Shown in pieces: positions 23,845-34,540 of a stretch of DNA of 64,000 nucleotides. Each line of letters opens with the position of its first letter. The first letter of the stretch is position 1. The notes under the pieces are model-generated. The model worked only from the letters and a program-made list of their open reading frames with translations. It ran no database searches and had not been told where the DNA came from. A program made the position numbers and the translations under genes. Location of the stretch: NCBI RefSeq assembly GCF_018143015.1, contig NC_054747.1, positions 32,703,733 to 32,767,732 of the forward strand, in the 5' to 3' direction. The stretch is from Lytechinus variegatus (Eukaryota; Echinodermata; Echinoidea; Temnopleuroida; Toxopneustidae).

Positions 23845-24574
23845 CTGTCGTTGGGGCTGGTGCAGGAGCAGGTGCCGGAGCGGGTTGTGGAGCAGGTGCT
23901 GGAGCGGGTTGTGGAGCAGGTGCCACAGCGGGTTGTGGGGCAGGTGCCACGGCGGGTTGTGGAGCAGGTGCCGGAGCGGGTTGTGGAGCAGGTGCCGGTG
24001 CGGGTTGTGGAGCAGGTGCCGGAGCGGGTTGTGGAGCAGGTGCCGCAGCGGGTTGTGGAGCAGGTGCCACAGCGGGTTGTGGAGCAGGTGCCGGTGCGGG
24101 TTGTGGAGCAGGTGCCGGAGCTGGTTGTGGAGCAGGTTGGGGAGCAGGTGCCGGTGCGGGTTGTGGAGCAGGTGCCGGAGCTGGTTGTGGAGCAGGTTGG
24201 GGAGCAGGTGCCGGAGCGGGTTGGGGAGCAGGTGCCACAGCGGGTTGTGGAGCAGGTGCCGGAGCGGGTTGGGGAGCAGGTGCCACAGCGGGTTGTGGAG
24301 CAGGTGCCGGAGCTGGTTGTGGAGCAGGTGCTGGAGCAGGTTGGGGAGCAGGTTGTGAGGCGGGTGCAGGAGCTGGTTGTGGAGCAGGCACGGGAGCGGG
24401 TTGTGGAGCAGGCATTTCACTAGATCCCGAAGAAGATCCGGAAGAAGATCCAGAAGAAGATCCAGAAGAAGATCCAGAAGAAGATCCAGAAGAAGATCCA
24501 GAAGAAGAACTTCTGCTGCTGACCTCCCCACAAGCCAGTATCATCAACGCCAAAAATGAGATAAACAGCTTCAT
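23845..24574 (-). CDS. First coding exon: signal peptide, SSSG and APQPAP repeats
   Basis: Start codon at 24574 with A at -3, and a TATA box about 90 bp upstream. The 243 codons plus one base end at G|GTAAG (phase 1), matching the phase-1 HYR exons further along the minus strand. Residues 1-20 are a signal peptide (MKLFISFLALMILACGEVSS). Residues 22-52 are seven SSSG units. From 54 to the end the chain is APQPAP/APAPQPAV repeats, a proline/alanine-rich extended stalk with no cysteines. By inference the product is secreted, with a probably O-glycosylated linker carrying at least two HYR domains, suited to an extracellular matrix, coat or adhesive role. The repeats make all other frames open too; those are not genes. 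Confidence 0.8.
23864..24412 (-). repeat. Coding tandem repeat (APQPAP)
   Basis: GC-rich coding minisatellite of 18- to 30-bp units, plus-strand core GGTTGTGGAGCAGGTGCC. It is followed upstream (24418-24512) by 12-bp SSSG-coding units (GAAGAAGATCCA). Allele length is likely to vary. Confidence 0.85.
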
Positions 24575-24663
24575 ACTGCTTCAGGATAGCTCTATACTTC
24601 AGAACGTCAGGATAAACTTGTCTGGTGCAAGGCACTAGTGTACTGGTATCCATGAAAGGATCA

Positions 24664-24671
24664 TATTTATA
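24664..24671 (-). promoter_or_regulatory. TATA box of the HYR gene
   Basis: TATAAATA on the minus strand, about 90 bp upstream of the ATG. A start site roughly 30 bp downstream would give a 5' UTR of about 65 nt. Placement is by sequence only. Confidence 0.5.
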
Positions 24672-25464
24672 TTCTCGCCCGGAAGGTTTATTAGTGAAAT
24701 AAAACAAAAAATATGCCAATAAAGATATATAAACAAGAAATCTGCTGGAAAAAATTAAACAATAACGATGATGATAATCACCAATTGTCCGTTCAGGCGG
24801 AGCAGGTGCAAAGGCCAACCGAATCAATTGTTAATGATTAAACTTATACATTGATAAAATAAAAGTAATGATAATGATCGAAAGTTGCAACAATAATAAT
24901 AAAAAAACAGCAAGACCTTCTATGATGAATTATTTTCTGCATGAAAGACGCTGACTATAGAATAGTCAGGTGATATCATTAGATGGATAAAACAATAATG
25001 AGCCTTATGGTAATGTTGACGAAAATCTGGCATTCAGATTACAATGGCCTAATGGTATAAGGTCGTGATTAAAACACCACACGCTTGTTCAATGTAAGGT
25101 CATTAAGGTACGCATCAGTAATCTCGGAAAAATGAAAGTGAGAAATACCTGTTATACCCTCATGATCCCCATCCCCTATACCCCGTACACTGATGTCACC
25201 AGTCTGGTCAAGATGAAAGTCTGACGTTAAGAGTTTTTTCTTTGCATCAGGGGACAGCGTCTTGACTTGATACGACGTCCCCGGATTCCAAAAAATAATG
25301 ATACCCCCTGTAATGCTAACACTTCATCTTGATCTTCTCTTTGGTAATGCTGGCATCAAAACTGGTTTTAAACCCTTGATTATCTACCCATTAATGATGG
25401 GCGCCAAGTATTGAAAATTTGAGATAGCATAATTTTAATGATCACTTAATTTTCAAGTTTATAA
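24672..25464. other. Upstream region of the HYR gene, no gene
   Basis: Nothing recognised beyond AT-rich sequence. Proximal regulatory sites for the HYR gene would be here, but none stands out. Confidence 0.5.
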
Positions 25465-25950
25465 ACATGTGGAGCGTCTCTGGCAGTCTCACCTGCATCA
25501 TGCGATTAAAACTTGCAGCAGTGCTCACTTTGAAAACGACTGTTGAAAAATTATTCGCACAAAATACCCCAACAAGAAATATGATAATAATAATTCTTAC
25601 TATGTTTATCGACCCTAAATGACATCTGACCATTATCATGTGACCTAAGGCTTATGCAAGACGATCAGCAATATTTGATTACCCTTATGTCTACATTTCA
25701 TGAACTGGATCCATAAACATTCAAAGTTATGATGGCAATTCAACAAATATATCATGGACCTTAAATGACCCTTGACCTTTGGACTTAAAAGGCACTCTTA
25801 ATATTCATTGATACTAGATTACTCCTACAATATTCCAGGTTTCATAAACCTTGGCTAAGACTTCGTTGTTGATTCCTCAACATAATCATTGACACTAAAT
25901 CAACTCAGACATGGGTAATTATGTGACCCAAAACTACACAGGATGTTCAG
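25465..25950 (+). mobile_element. Degenerate tandem-core element
   Basis: The head GGCAGTCTCACCTGCATCAT is followed by diverged forms of the ~163-bp core (CATGAACTGGATCCATAAAC, AAAGTTATGATGGCAATTCA, TGACCTTTGGAC). It is an old, decayed copy of the family seen intact at 26103-27033. Confidence 0.7.
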
Positions 25951-26102
25951 GAATACTTTTTTTTATAGATTTTTTAAATTCTGTTTTTATTATTAAAAAT
26001 TGAAATAAATCACAAGATTTACAAATGATTATTAAGTTACTGCAAATTACATAAACACAAGTTGGTTACACAAAAAGACAAAATAACAACCATAATAATA
26101 AA

Positions 26103-27033
26103 CAAGTGGAATGCCTCTGGCCGTCTCACCTGCATCATGCGATTCGACATAGCAGCATTGCTGACTCTGAAAACTACTATAACTCGCACAAGATGTTTAG
26201 TGACACTTGGTTACTCTTATTTCCACGTTTTATGAACTAGACCAATACACTTACAGAGATAGGATGGTAATTCAACAAATACCCCCAATGTGGCCAAAAT
26301 TCATTGACCTCACATGACCTTTGACCTTGATCATGTGACCTGAAACTTGCACAGGATATTCAATGATACTTGATTACTCTTATGTCCAAGTTTCAAAAGT
26401 CAGATCAATAAACTTGCAAAGTTATGATGGTAATTCAACAGATACCCCCCAATTCGGCCTAAATTCATTGACCCTAAATGGCCTTTGACCTTGATCATGT
26501 GACCTGAAACTTGCACAGGATGTTCAATGATACTTGATTACTACTATGCCCAAGTTTCATGAATTAGATCCAAAAACTTTTAAAGTTTTGATTGTAATTC
26601 AACAGATACCCCCAAATCGGCCAAAGTTCATTGACCCTAAATGAACTTTGACCTTGGTCATGTGACATGAAACTCACGCAGGATGTTTGGTGATACATGA
26701 TTGACCTTATGGCCAAGTTTTCAGAACTAAGTTCATATACTTTCTAAGTTATGATGCCTTTTCAAAAACTTAACCTTAGGTTAAGATTTTGATGTTGATT
26801 CCCCCAACATGGTCTAAGTTCATTGACCCAAAATGACCTTTGACCTCGGTCATGTGACATGAAACTCTCAGAGGATGTTCAGTAATACTTGATTAACCTT
26901 ATGCCAAGTGTTATGAACTAGGTTCATAAACTTTCTGAGTTATTATGTCATTTCAAAAACTTAACCTCAGGTTAAGATTTGACGCCGCCGGAAAAGCGGC
27001 GCCTATAGTCTCACTCTGCTATGCAGGTGAGAC
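26103..27033 (+). mobile_element. Tandem-core non-autonomous element (pearl/HINE-like)
   Basis: Head CAAGTGGAATGCCTCTGGCC, then GTCTCACCTGCAT. The body is four or five ~163-bp tandem units (ACCTTTGACCTTGATCATGT; AAAGTTATGATGGTAATTCA). The tail is GACGCCGCCGG..AAAGCGGCG followed by GTCTCACTCTGC and TGCAGGTGAGAC. GTCTCACCTGCA near the head and TGCAGGTGAGAC at the tail are inverted. No coding capacity. Pearl, CvA and Tsp elements of bivalves and echinoderms, interpreted as Helentron-associated, have the same head-tandem core-tail layout; assignment to them is inference. Confidence 0.8.
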
Positions 27034-27234
27034 AAAAACCCTACCCACTTATCCTCCCCACCCCCCCAAAAAAGGAATGTGGCAAAGTGATGACTTAATA
27101 TCAGCGTTATCTAAACAAAGATAGGTGATTTCGTAAATAAAGTAGACAAAACAAAATATAAAAGCTATGATTATGAAGTGGTTTCCAAACAACTATTCAT
27201 AGGAATAAAGACACAACTGGTTATCCAAGATGTT

Positions 27235-27470
27235 CAGTAATACTCATAACTTGTCCAAGGTTCATTGGCCGTAAATGACCTTTGACCTTGGTCATGTGAC
27301 CTGAAACTCATTTGTGATGTTCAATGATACATCATTAAGCTTATGAGCAAGTTTCATGAACTAGACCCACATTCTTTCAAAGTTGTGTTATTTCAAAGAA
27401 TTTACCCTGGTTAAAATTCCCATGTTGACGACGCCGCCGCTGTCAGAACAACGGAGCCAAAACAGGGCCT
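27235..27470 (+). mobile_element. Truncated tandem-core element
   Basis: One core unit (GACCTTTGACCTTGGTCATG, AAACTCATTTGTGATGTTCA) followed by a diverged tail (GACGACGCCGCCGCTGTC). The head is missing. Confidence 0.65.
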
Positions 27471-28083
27471 TCCTCATTGGTATACCAACTAGGTTCGACG
27501 TATATATTATATGTAACTGTTTTTTTTTTAATCAATCGATTTAAAAGTTTATGAAAATCTTTCCGATTAAAATGAGGCCACATACTTATGTCATCAGAAA
27601 AGTTCTTTTTCAGGAGTCGGGGGGGGGGGGGGGGTAGGTAGGGGTATTTTCTTTAATCCATAGTACATTGTCGACATGCAGTGAGAAGTGACAAAACATA
27701 TATGATAAGCTTTAATAATCATATTCATTACGGCTGTCCTTTCCCTTGTTATATCAATTGTAGCAAGATTAGCAAGGACTTATGAAATCAAACTGTCAGT
27801 CATTTCGTTCCGCAACCAGATGTTTCTGGTATAGGACACAGGCACCTCCTTGCATTACATATTAGTAAACAAGGCCATGTTTGAATAGCAAACTATCAAT
27901 AATCATTAATTAATGATCATCGCCAACCACAGCTCATGTTATACCTTAATTCCATAGGTTTTCATCCTCCCCGTTTTCTCTCCCCTCTCCTCTCTACTCT
28001 CCCTTTCTTCTTGCGCCGATTACTTTTTTTTCTACACTCCATAATTTGGTAATAAATGTGCTCAATTGGAAAATAATTGCCCT
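27471..28083. other. Intergenic with a poly(G) tract
   Basis: A G-run of about 16 near 27619; otherwise nothing recognised. A CT-rich stretch lies at 27965-28015. Confidence 0.5.
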
Positions 28084-28232
28084 GGGGCCCGTTGTAGAAA
28101 GAGATGCGTTTAAACGCAAGGCACTGAAATCAATCGCAAGTCCCAAATGCGTGCCGTTGATTGGTTGAAAATCAAGTTGTGCATGCTTTTTAGAGTTGGG
28201 ATGGATTGCAACTCTTTCTGCAACGCCCCCAG
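28084..28232. mobile_element. MITE, GGGGCCCGTTG ends
   Basis: Left arm GGGGCCCGTTGTAGAAAGAG pairs with the right arm CTCTTTCTGCAACGCCCCC over about 24 bp. About 150 bp in all, with no ORF. Confidence 0.7.
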
Positions 28233-28442
28233 AAGATATATTTTTACAAACATACATTACCCAACACAGTGGACAGTATGTTGCCCAACATTTTCAGTAG
28301 GCCCATTTTTTTCAACAGGTTGGTTTAATTCATAAGACTGAAAATGTCAATAATTCTTACAGAAGCCTTGAAACAGTCAATAGATATGAATACATAGAAT
28401 GTGTATCGGGCAGAACAAAACTTTATAGATAAAAAAAATAGA

Positions 28443-28752
28443 TGGGCCCGTATTCTGAAGTCGAGTTTAACTTAAACTCAGGTTTAAAGTCGTGGTTTAA
28501 GTATGGACAGCCAATTGTTACATAATCATTAACAGTAGAGATATCATGCTTCAGCTCATTCGGCTCTCAAATCATTCATTATTGTGTAGGAAGTATAAAT
28601 AGATGATTGTCTTCACCATCGATGAATCAGGAAAGAGCACAGTAAACATAAGAAACATAGAACTTAATAAAAAAAATGGATACATTTGGCTTCCCATACT
28701 TAAACCAAAACTTTTAGCCTGAGTTTAAGTTAAACCCGACTTCAGAACATGT
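28443..28752. mobile_element. MITE with ~58-bp inverted ends
   Basis: Left arm (TATTCTGAAGTCGAGTTTAA, ACTTAAACTCAGG, TGGTTTAAGTATGG) is mirrored on the right (CCATACTTAAACCAAAAC, CCTGAGTTTAAGTTAAACCC, GACTTCAGAACATG). About 310 bp. This foldback type is very common in marine invertebrate genomes. Confidence 0.8.
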
Positions 28753-29417
28753 ATGGAGTTTAAACTGACAAAGCTCGGCCTGTGAATATCGAAAGATCAC
28801 AACCCTGACATTTTTGGCTCGTATTCAGCATTCAGAATCCCCCGTTTTACCTTGTATAATCCGCAGCGGCTATAAACACCTCTCTGCCAAGGGAGTGTAT
28901 GATGAATTCCCCTGTATGACGAAGCGCTTTGTTTGTGATTATAAAAATTGACAAAATGTTACAAGCTACTGAAATCATTGCCTCTGATTGGTCGAAAACT
29001 ATTTTGTCAGCGATAGAACAGTTCGGGCGTCTCATGAAAGGCTCCCTGAAGGCTCCCTGATGATTTGGATTTTTCAACAACTTATATTGAAGTTACAAAT
29101 AGTCTGTTTTTTATACATACATTTTGTCGTATGGGGCACTAAACTGTGACACGAGGATAAACATCATAAGAATGAACAAATTGATAATCAGTGACTTTCA
29201 AATAAAGTGATGAAAGAGAATAAAATGATAAATCGCAAATTAATGAATTGATAAATTGAACCAACGTGATGATCGAGAACTTTATATGACATCGTCTCAG
29301 ATACATGGGACTGTGAATTTTATTATTTTTTAACATTTTAATTCAATTTCACTTAATCTTAATTTGCACGATTAAGAAATATATAAATATACAAAATCAT
29401 TGACATAAAAAAAATTC
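28753..29417. other. Intergenic, probable further foldback repeat
   Basis: 28815-29060 has the feel of another MITE (GCTCGTATTCAGCATTCAGA on the left, duplicated GGCTCCCTGA on the right), but I could not pair its ends convincingly. The rest is AT-rich. Confidence 0.35.
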
Positions 29418-29575
29418 TGGGGCTCGTTTCATAAAGAGTTGCAACTGTTGTAACTTTGCCATTATGGCAACTACCATGGTAACCTTGATTGTGGTTGGCT
29501 GCTGACCCCTGTTGCTATGGTAGTTATACCATAATGGCAGGGTACAACAGTTGTAACTCTATATGAAACGAGCTC
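29418..29575. mobile_element. MITE, GGCTCGTTTCATAAAG ends
   Basis: Left arm GGGGCTCGTTTCATAAAGAG, then GCAACTGTTGTAAC and GCCATTATGG. These are mirrored on the right (CCATAATGGCAGGGTACAAC, TATATGAAACGAGCTCC). About 158 bp. Confidence 0.8.
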
Positions 29576-29576
29576 C

Positions 29577-29861
29577 TGGCCAGTTGATTAGTCTCAGGAC
29601 TTTGAAACAGAGGTTCGTGTTCGAGTCACAGCCATGGCGTAATTAATTTCCTTCAACAACAAATTGGTCCACAATGTTCCGCACTCCACCCATCAGGTAA
29701 GGTAAATGCACTGGCAGGAAGTAATTCCGAAAAAAGCTGTGAGCACCGGAATTTGTAGACTAGCTTAGCCCGGGGTATTATATGGGAGCACATTAAGCAC
29801 GTAACAAGGTGGATAAGTGCGCTATTCAAATATCCTATATTATCATTATTATTATTATTAC
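29577..29861 (+). mobile_element. tRNA-derived SINE
   Basis: GTGTTCGAGTCAC at about 29617 is a close RNA polymerase III B-box. A degenerate tRNA-like head precedes it. The 3' end is AGCACGTAACAAGGTGGATA, AAATATCCTATATT and an ATT-triplet tail. The tail is shared with the fragment at 21412-21478. Retroposed by a LINE in trans, by family knowledge. Confidence 0.65.
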
Positions 29862-30022
29862 TTTGATTTAAAAAAAATGTACTATACATGGCACAGAAGT
29901 CTAAAGGAAGCACGATTGCTTGTGTAAATTGGCCCCATCATAGAAATCAAATCAATCATCATTATAAAATAGGAGTCCTTAAATCATCTCAGCATGGAAT
30001 GTATGGATAGTAATACCTTGGT

Positions 30023-30197
30023 CACCTCGGTCACATTTGCTCTACGGTGGCTGTACTGCGAGTGGAAAACAGCCGTTTTATTCATTTTGTTATTCAAACC
30101 ACCTATCATGCCTATGTATAGCTGGAACAACAAATGTTAAAACGGCTGTTTTCGACTCGCAGTAGGGCCATACGGTAGAGCAAATGTGACCGAGGTA
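30023..30197. repeat. Long inverted repeat, ~70-bp arms
   Basis: Left arm CACCTCGGTCACATTTGCTC, then ACTGCGAGTGGAAAACAGCC. It is mirrored by GGCTGTTTTCGACTCGCAGT and GAGCAAATGTGACCGAGGTA on the right, with a loop of about 35-40 nt. MITE or transcribed hairpin. Confidence 0.75.
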
Positions 30198-30917
30198 TAA
30201 ATACAGAGGGAAAAGTTCCAAAATGCCGTATGCTACAGTATTTCAGAATCTATTTATGTTCGATTAATTGAGGTGGTTGTACAACGTTGATATCCTAAAA
30301 ATAACACATTGCATGTGTAACATAGTATCCTAACGGAGGCCCTTTAAATTTAAAATAGATTTATCAGTGTAATAGTATACCCCATTCAAGTCGTGTTACG
30401 ATACAAGAGCTACAATATTTCCTCATTCATATGAAAGTCCGTCCAATTTCAAGAAAGACTATCATAAATCCCTTGCCCTCAAATAGATCAGTTTTTGTTG
30501 GTTTGCTTATATGGGCTATTCATTATTTTGTTAAAACAGGAAACAAGGGAAATTGAAACAGCCAAACCATCTAAAAATACCATTTCATTTATTTAGAAAA
30601 CTATTACCTTTAAAAAGAAAAAAATGCAGAATATAAAACAGGGCATGCTTATTATCATGATTATTGTAATGAATATAATAATAATAATAATGATATAATA
30701 ATAGCAATAATAATGATAATAGTAATAATAATAATGATAATAAAAAAAAATAACAATACCAGTAATAAAAATAATAAGACATAAAAATGTACCTCTGTCG
30801 AGTTAAAACTTTTTTTTATAACTCTTAGCTCTTTATGCGACTTGAGCACTCTACAGAGTGGATTTGGCGATTTCTAAGTCACATTAATAATAATAATATA
30901 AATATTTTCAACATCAT
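30198..30917. other. Intergenic with AAT microsatellite
   Basis: AAT/ATA triplet run at 30670-30775. A SINE-like tail (CTTGAGCACTCTACAGAGTG then AATAATAATAAT) at 30838-30900. No gene. Confidence 0.6.
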
Positions 30918-31517
30918 CAAGGGAATCCAGCCTTGGTCATAAAAGTTGTGTTGGGAAGGAGAAAAATAAATTAAACAGAATGGTGAAAGTTTGAAAGAAA
31001 TCGGACAAGCAATAAGGAAGTTATAGCTGCTTTAAAATTGAGATCACTAATACTATGTAGATTTCAAATTGGCAACTGAGTAAGTAAATTATGACAAGGG
31101 GCAAGGACAACTTTCCCATAGGCCATGTACTTTATTATCAGGGATTTGTGGTTTTCTCCTAAGTACCCATTCCCCTGGGGAAGTAATCTAAATATAACCC
31201 AGGGAGTATATTGTTTTATGTCCTCGTGAAAGAAAAATATAATTTGAAATAAAACTTTTGGGAAAAATGACATTTTAGCCATAATGTGTATCGGGAGTAC
31301 ATGGAAGAGTAGTCCTTGCCTTACATCACTATCACATCCCATATGCGGCCAATTTGAAGTCTCCATGGGTATAGTGATTACCAATATTTACAACTTTTAA
31401 AAATTCATAATTTTCTTGTTGTTTGTCCAATATTGTTCAAACTTCCACCAATCAACTTGTCTGATTTTTCTTTTCCTTATAAAAACAAGTTTTTATTTGG
31501 GTTGGATTCCCCTTTAA
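30918..31517. mobile_element. Foldback element, AAGGGAATCC ends
   Basis: Begins AAGGGAATCCAGCC and ends GGTTGGATTCCCCTTTAA. The subterminal halves are inverted (GAAAGTTTGAAAGAAATCGG against CAATATTGTTCAAACTTCCA). It is related to the long-TIR element at 34884-37556. Confidence 0.6.
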
Positions 31518-31985
31518 GTTTGTTGACCTTGAGTTAGAAATGTGTTATTCACGTCCATATCATATGCGATAACAAACCCGTACTATGTCAAATTTTATCA
31601 TCAGATATCAAAACGATATAAAAAACAAAATGTCAAATATTATCTGATCTGAAATGATTTTTCACCCTGAGTATCGTGAGATCCTAATCTCATCTAATTT
31701 CTGGTACATCTAACCATTATATCCGAGTTAAACAGAATTCAGACCTACAATCTAAAAACATTATTGAACTTGGCCCAGTAACTTGAAATTACCTTCATCT
31801 GTTTGCCAATATTTGATAACCATTTTATGTAAGTTTCATGGAATAGGGACTTATAGTGTTAAAATTATCTGGAGAAAATAAATAAAAAACTCAGCCTTGG
31901 TTAAGATTTAAATGGTGACGCTGCCGCCTTTGCCGTTACAATCGTCGCCGTCGTTGGAAAAGAGGCACGTTTGGCTTGTTTCTCC
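31518..31985 (+). mobile_element. Degenerate tandem-core element, 3' part
   Basis: Near the right end: CTTGGTTAAGATTTAAATGG, GACGCTGCCGCC, CGTCGTTGGAAAAGAGGC and GGCAGGCGAGAC, a decayed version of the tail at 27033. The core is barely recognisable. Confidence 0.5.
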
Positions 31986-32772
31986 TTGGCAGGCGAGACA
32001 ACAAATAAAATTATAAATTTTCACAATGGAATATGAAGCGGTGAAAAATAACACTGGAAATCTTCGCTTTATTTGAGTAAGAGCAAGACCTAAGATTTTC
32101 TGTCACTCTCTGACAGTTTACTCGTTACAGAGCGAGTTTTATGTGACGGCAACAAAGCAATCAGTTAAACTCCTTGACTGTCAAATTCAGAAATTCCCGT
32201 ATGCCTTGTACAGGGACTAATATTTTCCATGCGGCAATGGGTTAATTAGAAATCAAATCGTGTAATACAAAACCCTCAAGATCTCCGAACACTTCCTGAG
32301 CATGGTGAGGGGGCAAAAATCATACAGATACACGTCTTTATTTCTGATCATGAAATCATAACAATCCAGGGAGAGCCAAACAGATAGCGAGGTATCCAGA
32401 CTTATGAAATTCAATATTGCATCTCAAATTTTCATGATAACGCTAATTATGCACGTAGAGTGATAACGTGGAATTTCTTTTGTTTAGTAGGGGAAAACAC
32501 ACTTAATCCGAAGGAATTTGCTAATTATGTGAAGGCTTAAAAATGAAACATGGATCATTCAATTTATAGCCAGGGGTGATCAGTGGAGTTATGAACCATA
32601 TTTTTGAGGGGCCGAACGTGGTGTATTTTATGAACAAAAATAATATTTCGTGATGGATTTGGGAATTAAGTAGAGTCAAAACATAACTAAAAAACATAGA
32701 GGGAGAGAGAGAGAGAAAGAAACATTGGTAGGAAGGGGTAGGGATTTGCGAGGTTTTGAAGAAACCTGTGAA

Positions 32773-32839
<67 letters not shown>

Positions 32840-33436
32840 GAGGGGGGAGGGGGGGGGGGCGGTTGAGTTCCTCAAGTCTCACACCCCTCTACATACACGC
32901 TCGTTGGTTGTGATTAAATACGTGAATCCTGCTCGCCGGCCATGTAACTTAAAAACATAACTTATGCGAGTAAGTCAGTGTTCCAAATATCATCACATGA
33001 TGGCGCACATCACTAAAACAGAGTGGTGCTCAAAAGTCAACGAATCCCACCAGAAAAGGACCATATTCCAAGTGTTCCAAGTTTTGCAAAAATTTTGCCA
33101 GATATTTGATTGTGAAGTCAGATGATAGAACATAACATGGAAAGAAGTTTGTTTCTCTGGGCTTGCCACACATTGTAGTGTTGTTGTCTACATTCAACAC
33201 TCAGCATAAAGGAGCGCATTTTGTGGTGGAGTTCACTAAGTTGTGAGCACAACTGTACATATATGTCATAATTTTCCTCACATTTCTGAAATAAGGATCA
33301 AGGAAGGAGCAAAAATGAGCAAAGGAAATATAAGATAAGGAAGGTCAAAGGGAGGGAAAACAAGACACATCCTCATCTTATCTTTTCACTCATTGGTATC
33401 CCTTTACGCCTCTAACCATCTCATTTTAGAAACGCC
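31986..33436. other. Intergenic; (TA)n and poly(T)/poly(G) at 32776-32860
   Basis: A pure TA dinucleotide run of about 48 bp is followed by T-run and G-run. The overlapping Ile-Tyr open frames are artefacts. No gene recognised on either side. Confidence 0.7.
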
Positions 33437-33866
33437 TATATGGGTGATTCCACGGGGTTGGGGCAATTTTTGTGACATACGACAACTACAAATCCATATG
33501 TTTTTCAAACCAGGCAAATATATTCCAATAATGGCATGAGCAAAAAAATGGTGTCCCATCCAGTATTATTTCTCAAAGACCATGGCATATTGCAATTTGA
33601 CTCATGAAAATTTCTTTCCCATGTAAAAACAATATATGATGTCCATGTAACAGTGGTAGATTTTTGTATGCCTGTTGCTTCAAATTCATAAAATATTTCC
33701 ATATTTAATGTTTTATATTCCTGAGAAAAGAGAACAATATTTTATTGATGGCTCAAAAGTTAACCACATCTAAATTGATCTTTATGGTGAACTGCGAAGG
33801 TGGATACCTTCGTTACATGGACATTGCATGCAAACTTTGCCCCAACCCCATGGAATGACCCATATA
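33437..33866. mobile_element. MITE, TATATGGGTGATTCC ends
   Basis: Starts TATATGGGTGATTCCACGGG, GTTGGGGCAA. Ends TTGCCCCAACCCCATGGAAT, GACCCATATA. The inverted arms are about 30 bp and the total is 430 bp. TA at both outer edges may be the target duplication. Confidence 0.75.
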
Positions 33867-34314
33867 TCTTTTCATGGACTCTCATCTCTTTCTTTATTTT
33901 CTCACTCCCACAGGTAAACTGTTCCTTTCATTATCATTTTACAGAGTGGTGGATTTCTTTTGCTTGTCATTTTTTTGTGTGGACGAAATCCCTTTCATTT
34001 TTTGTTAAAACCTTTTTTTTTGCTTGTCAAAGTTTTACCCCAGGAAAATATGCCCCCCTTTCGAAAATCCTAGATCCGCCCCTGACTTGACATATTTATT
34101 CATTTAGTACGGGTTTTCACATTGAAGAATGTTTACCACAAATGTATTATGATCATCAGAATAAAGTCATATTTTTAAATATCTGGTAAAATTGGGGCAT
34201 CTCCAAGAGTTCAAGTGAATCAAAACTTCACAAAGTTTTATGACACACCCCCAAATTGAGTAAAATAAAAGTTGTAAATGATTGAAATAAATATAGCATC
34301 ATAGATATCGTTTA
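33867..34314. other. Repeat-derived spacer
   Basis: 34010-34085 has T-runs with TGCTTGTCA and ends CCTAGATCCGCCCCTGAC, a typical hAT-like terminus. Its partner end was not found. The plus-strand open frame through it is not a gene. Confidence 0.45.
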
Positions 34315-34540
34315 CATTCGTAATTTCGAATCTTCGTTATTCCGAAGGTTCGTTAATCCGAAAGCGAAATAAGGTTTGTTGTTCCGAAGGTTCGTTAATC
34401 CAAAAGCGAAATAAGGTTTGTTGTTCCGAAGGTTCGTTTATCCGAAAACCAAATGAGGTTTGCTGTTCATTTCGTTTTCGGACTATAAACGAACCTTCGG
34501 AATTACGAACCTCATTTCGTTTTCGGACAAACGAATATCG
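34315..34540 (-). repeat. 42-bp minisatellite with inverted tail
   Basis: Three 42-bp units (AAGGTTCGTTAATCCGAAAG, CGAAATAAGGTTTGTTGTTC) are followed by an inverted copy. Because 42 is divisible by three, the minus strand at 34337-34615 reads as a repeated 14-residue peptide (QQTLFRFRINEPSE) inside a 92-codon frame. I see no signal peptide or splice support, so I annotate the repeat and not a gene. Confidence 0.7.

Noticed and set aside
23750..24560. Plus-strand frames of about 190-200 codons over the APQPAP repeat
   Set aside because: The minus-strand frame has a signal peptide, a TATA box, a donor in the right phase and downstream HYR exons. The plus-strand frames are periodic by-products with none of these.
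24420..24827. Minus-strand frame with repeated FFWI units
   Set aside because: It is the SSSG-coding repeat read in another frame.
29577..29650. Functional tRNA gene
   Set aside because: A B-box-like motif is present, but there is no cloverleaf, and the unit continues into a SINE tail.
32676..32882. Frames with Ile-Tyr repeats
   Set aside because: They are the translation of the TA dinucleotide run.
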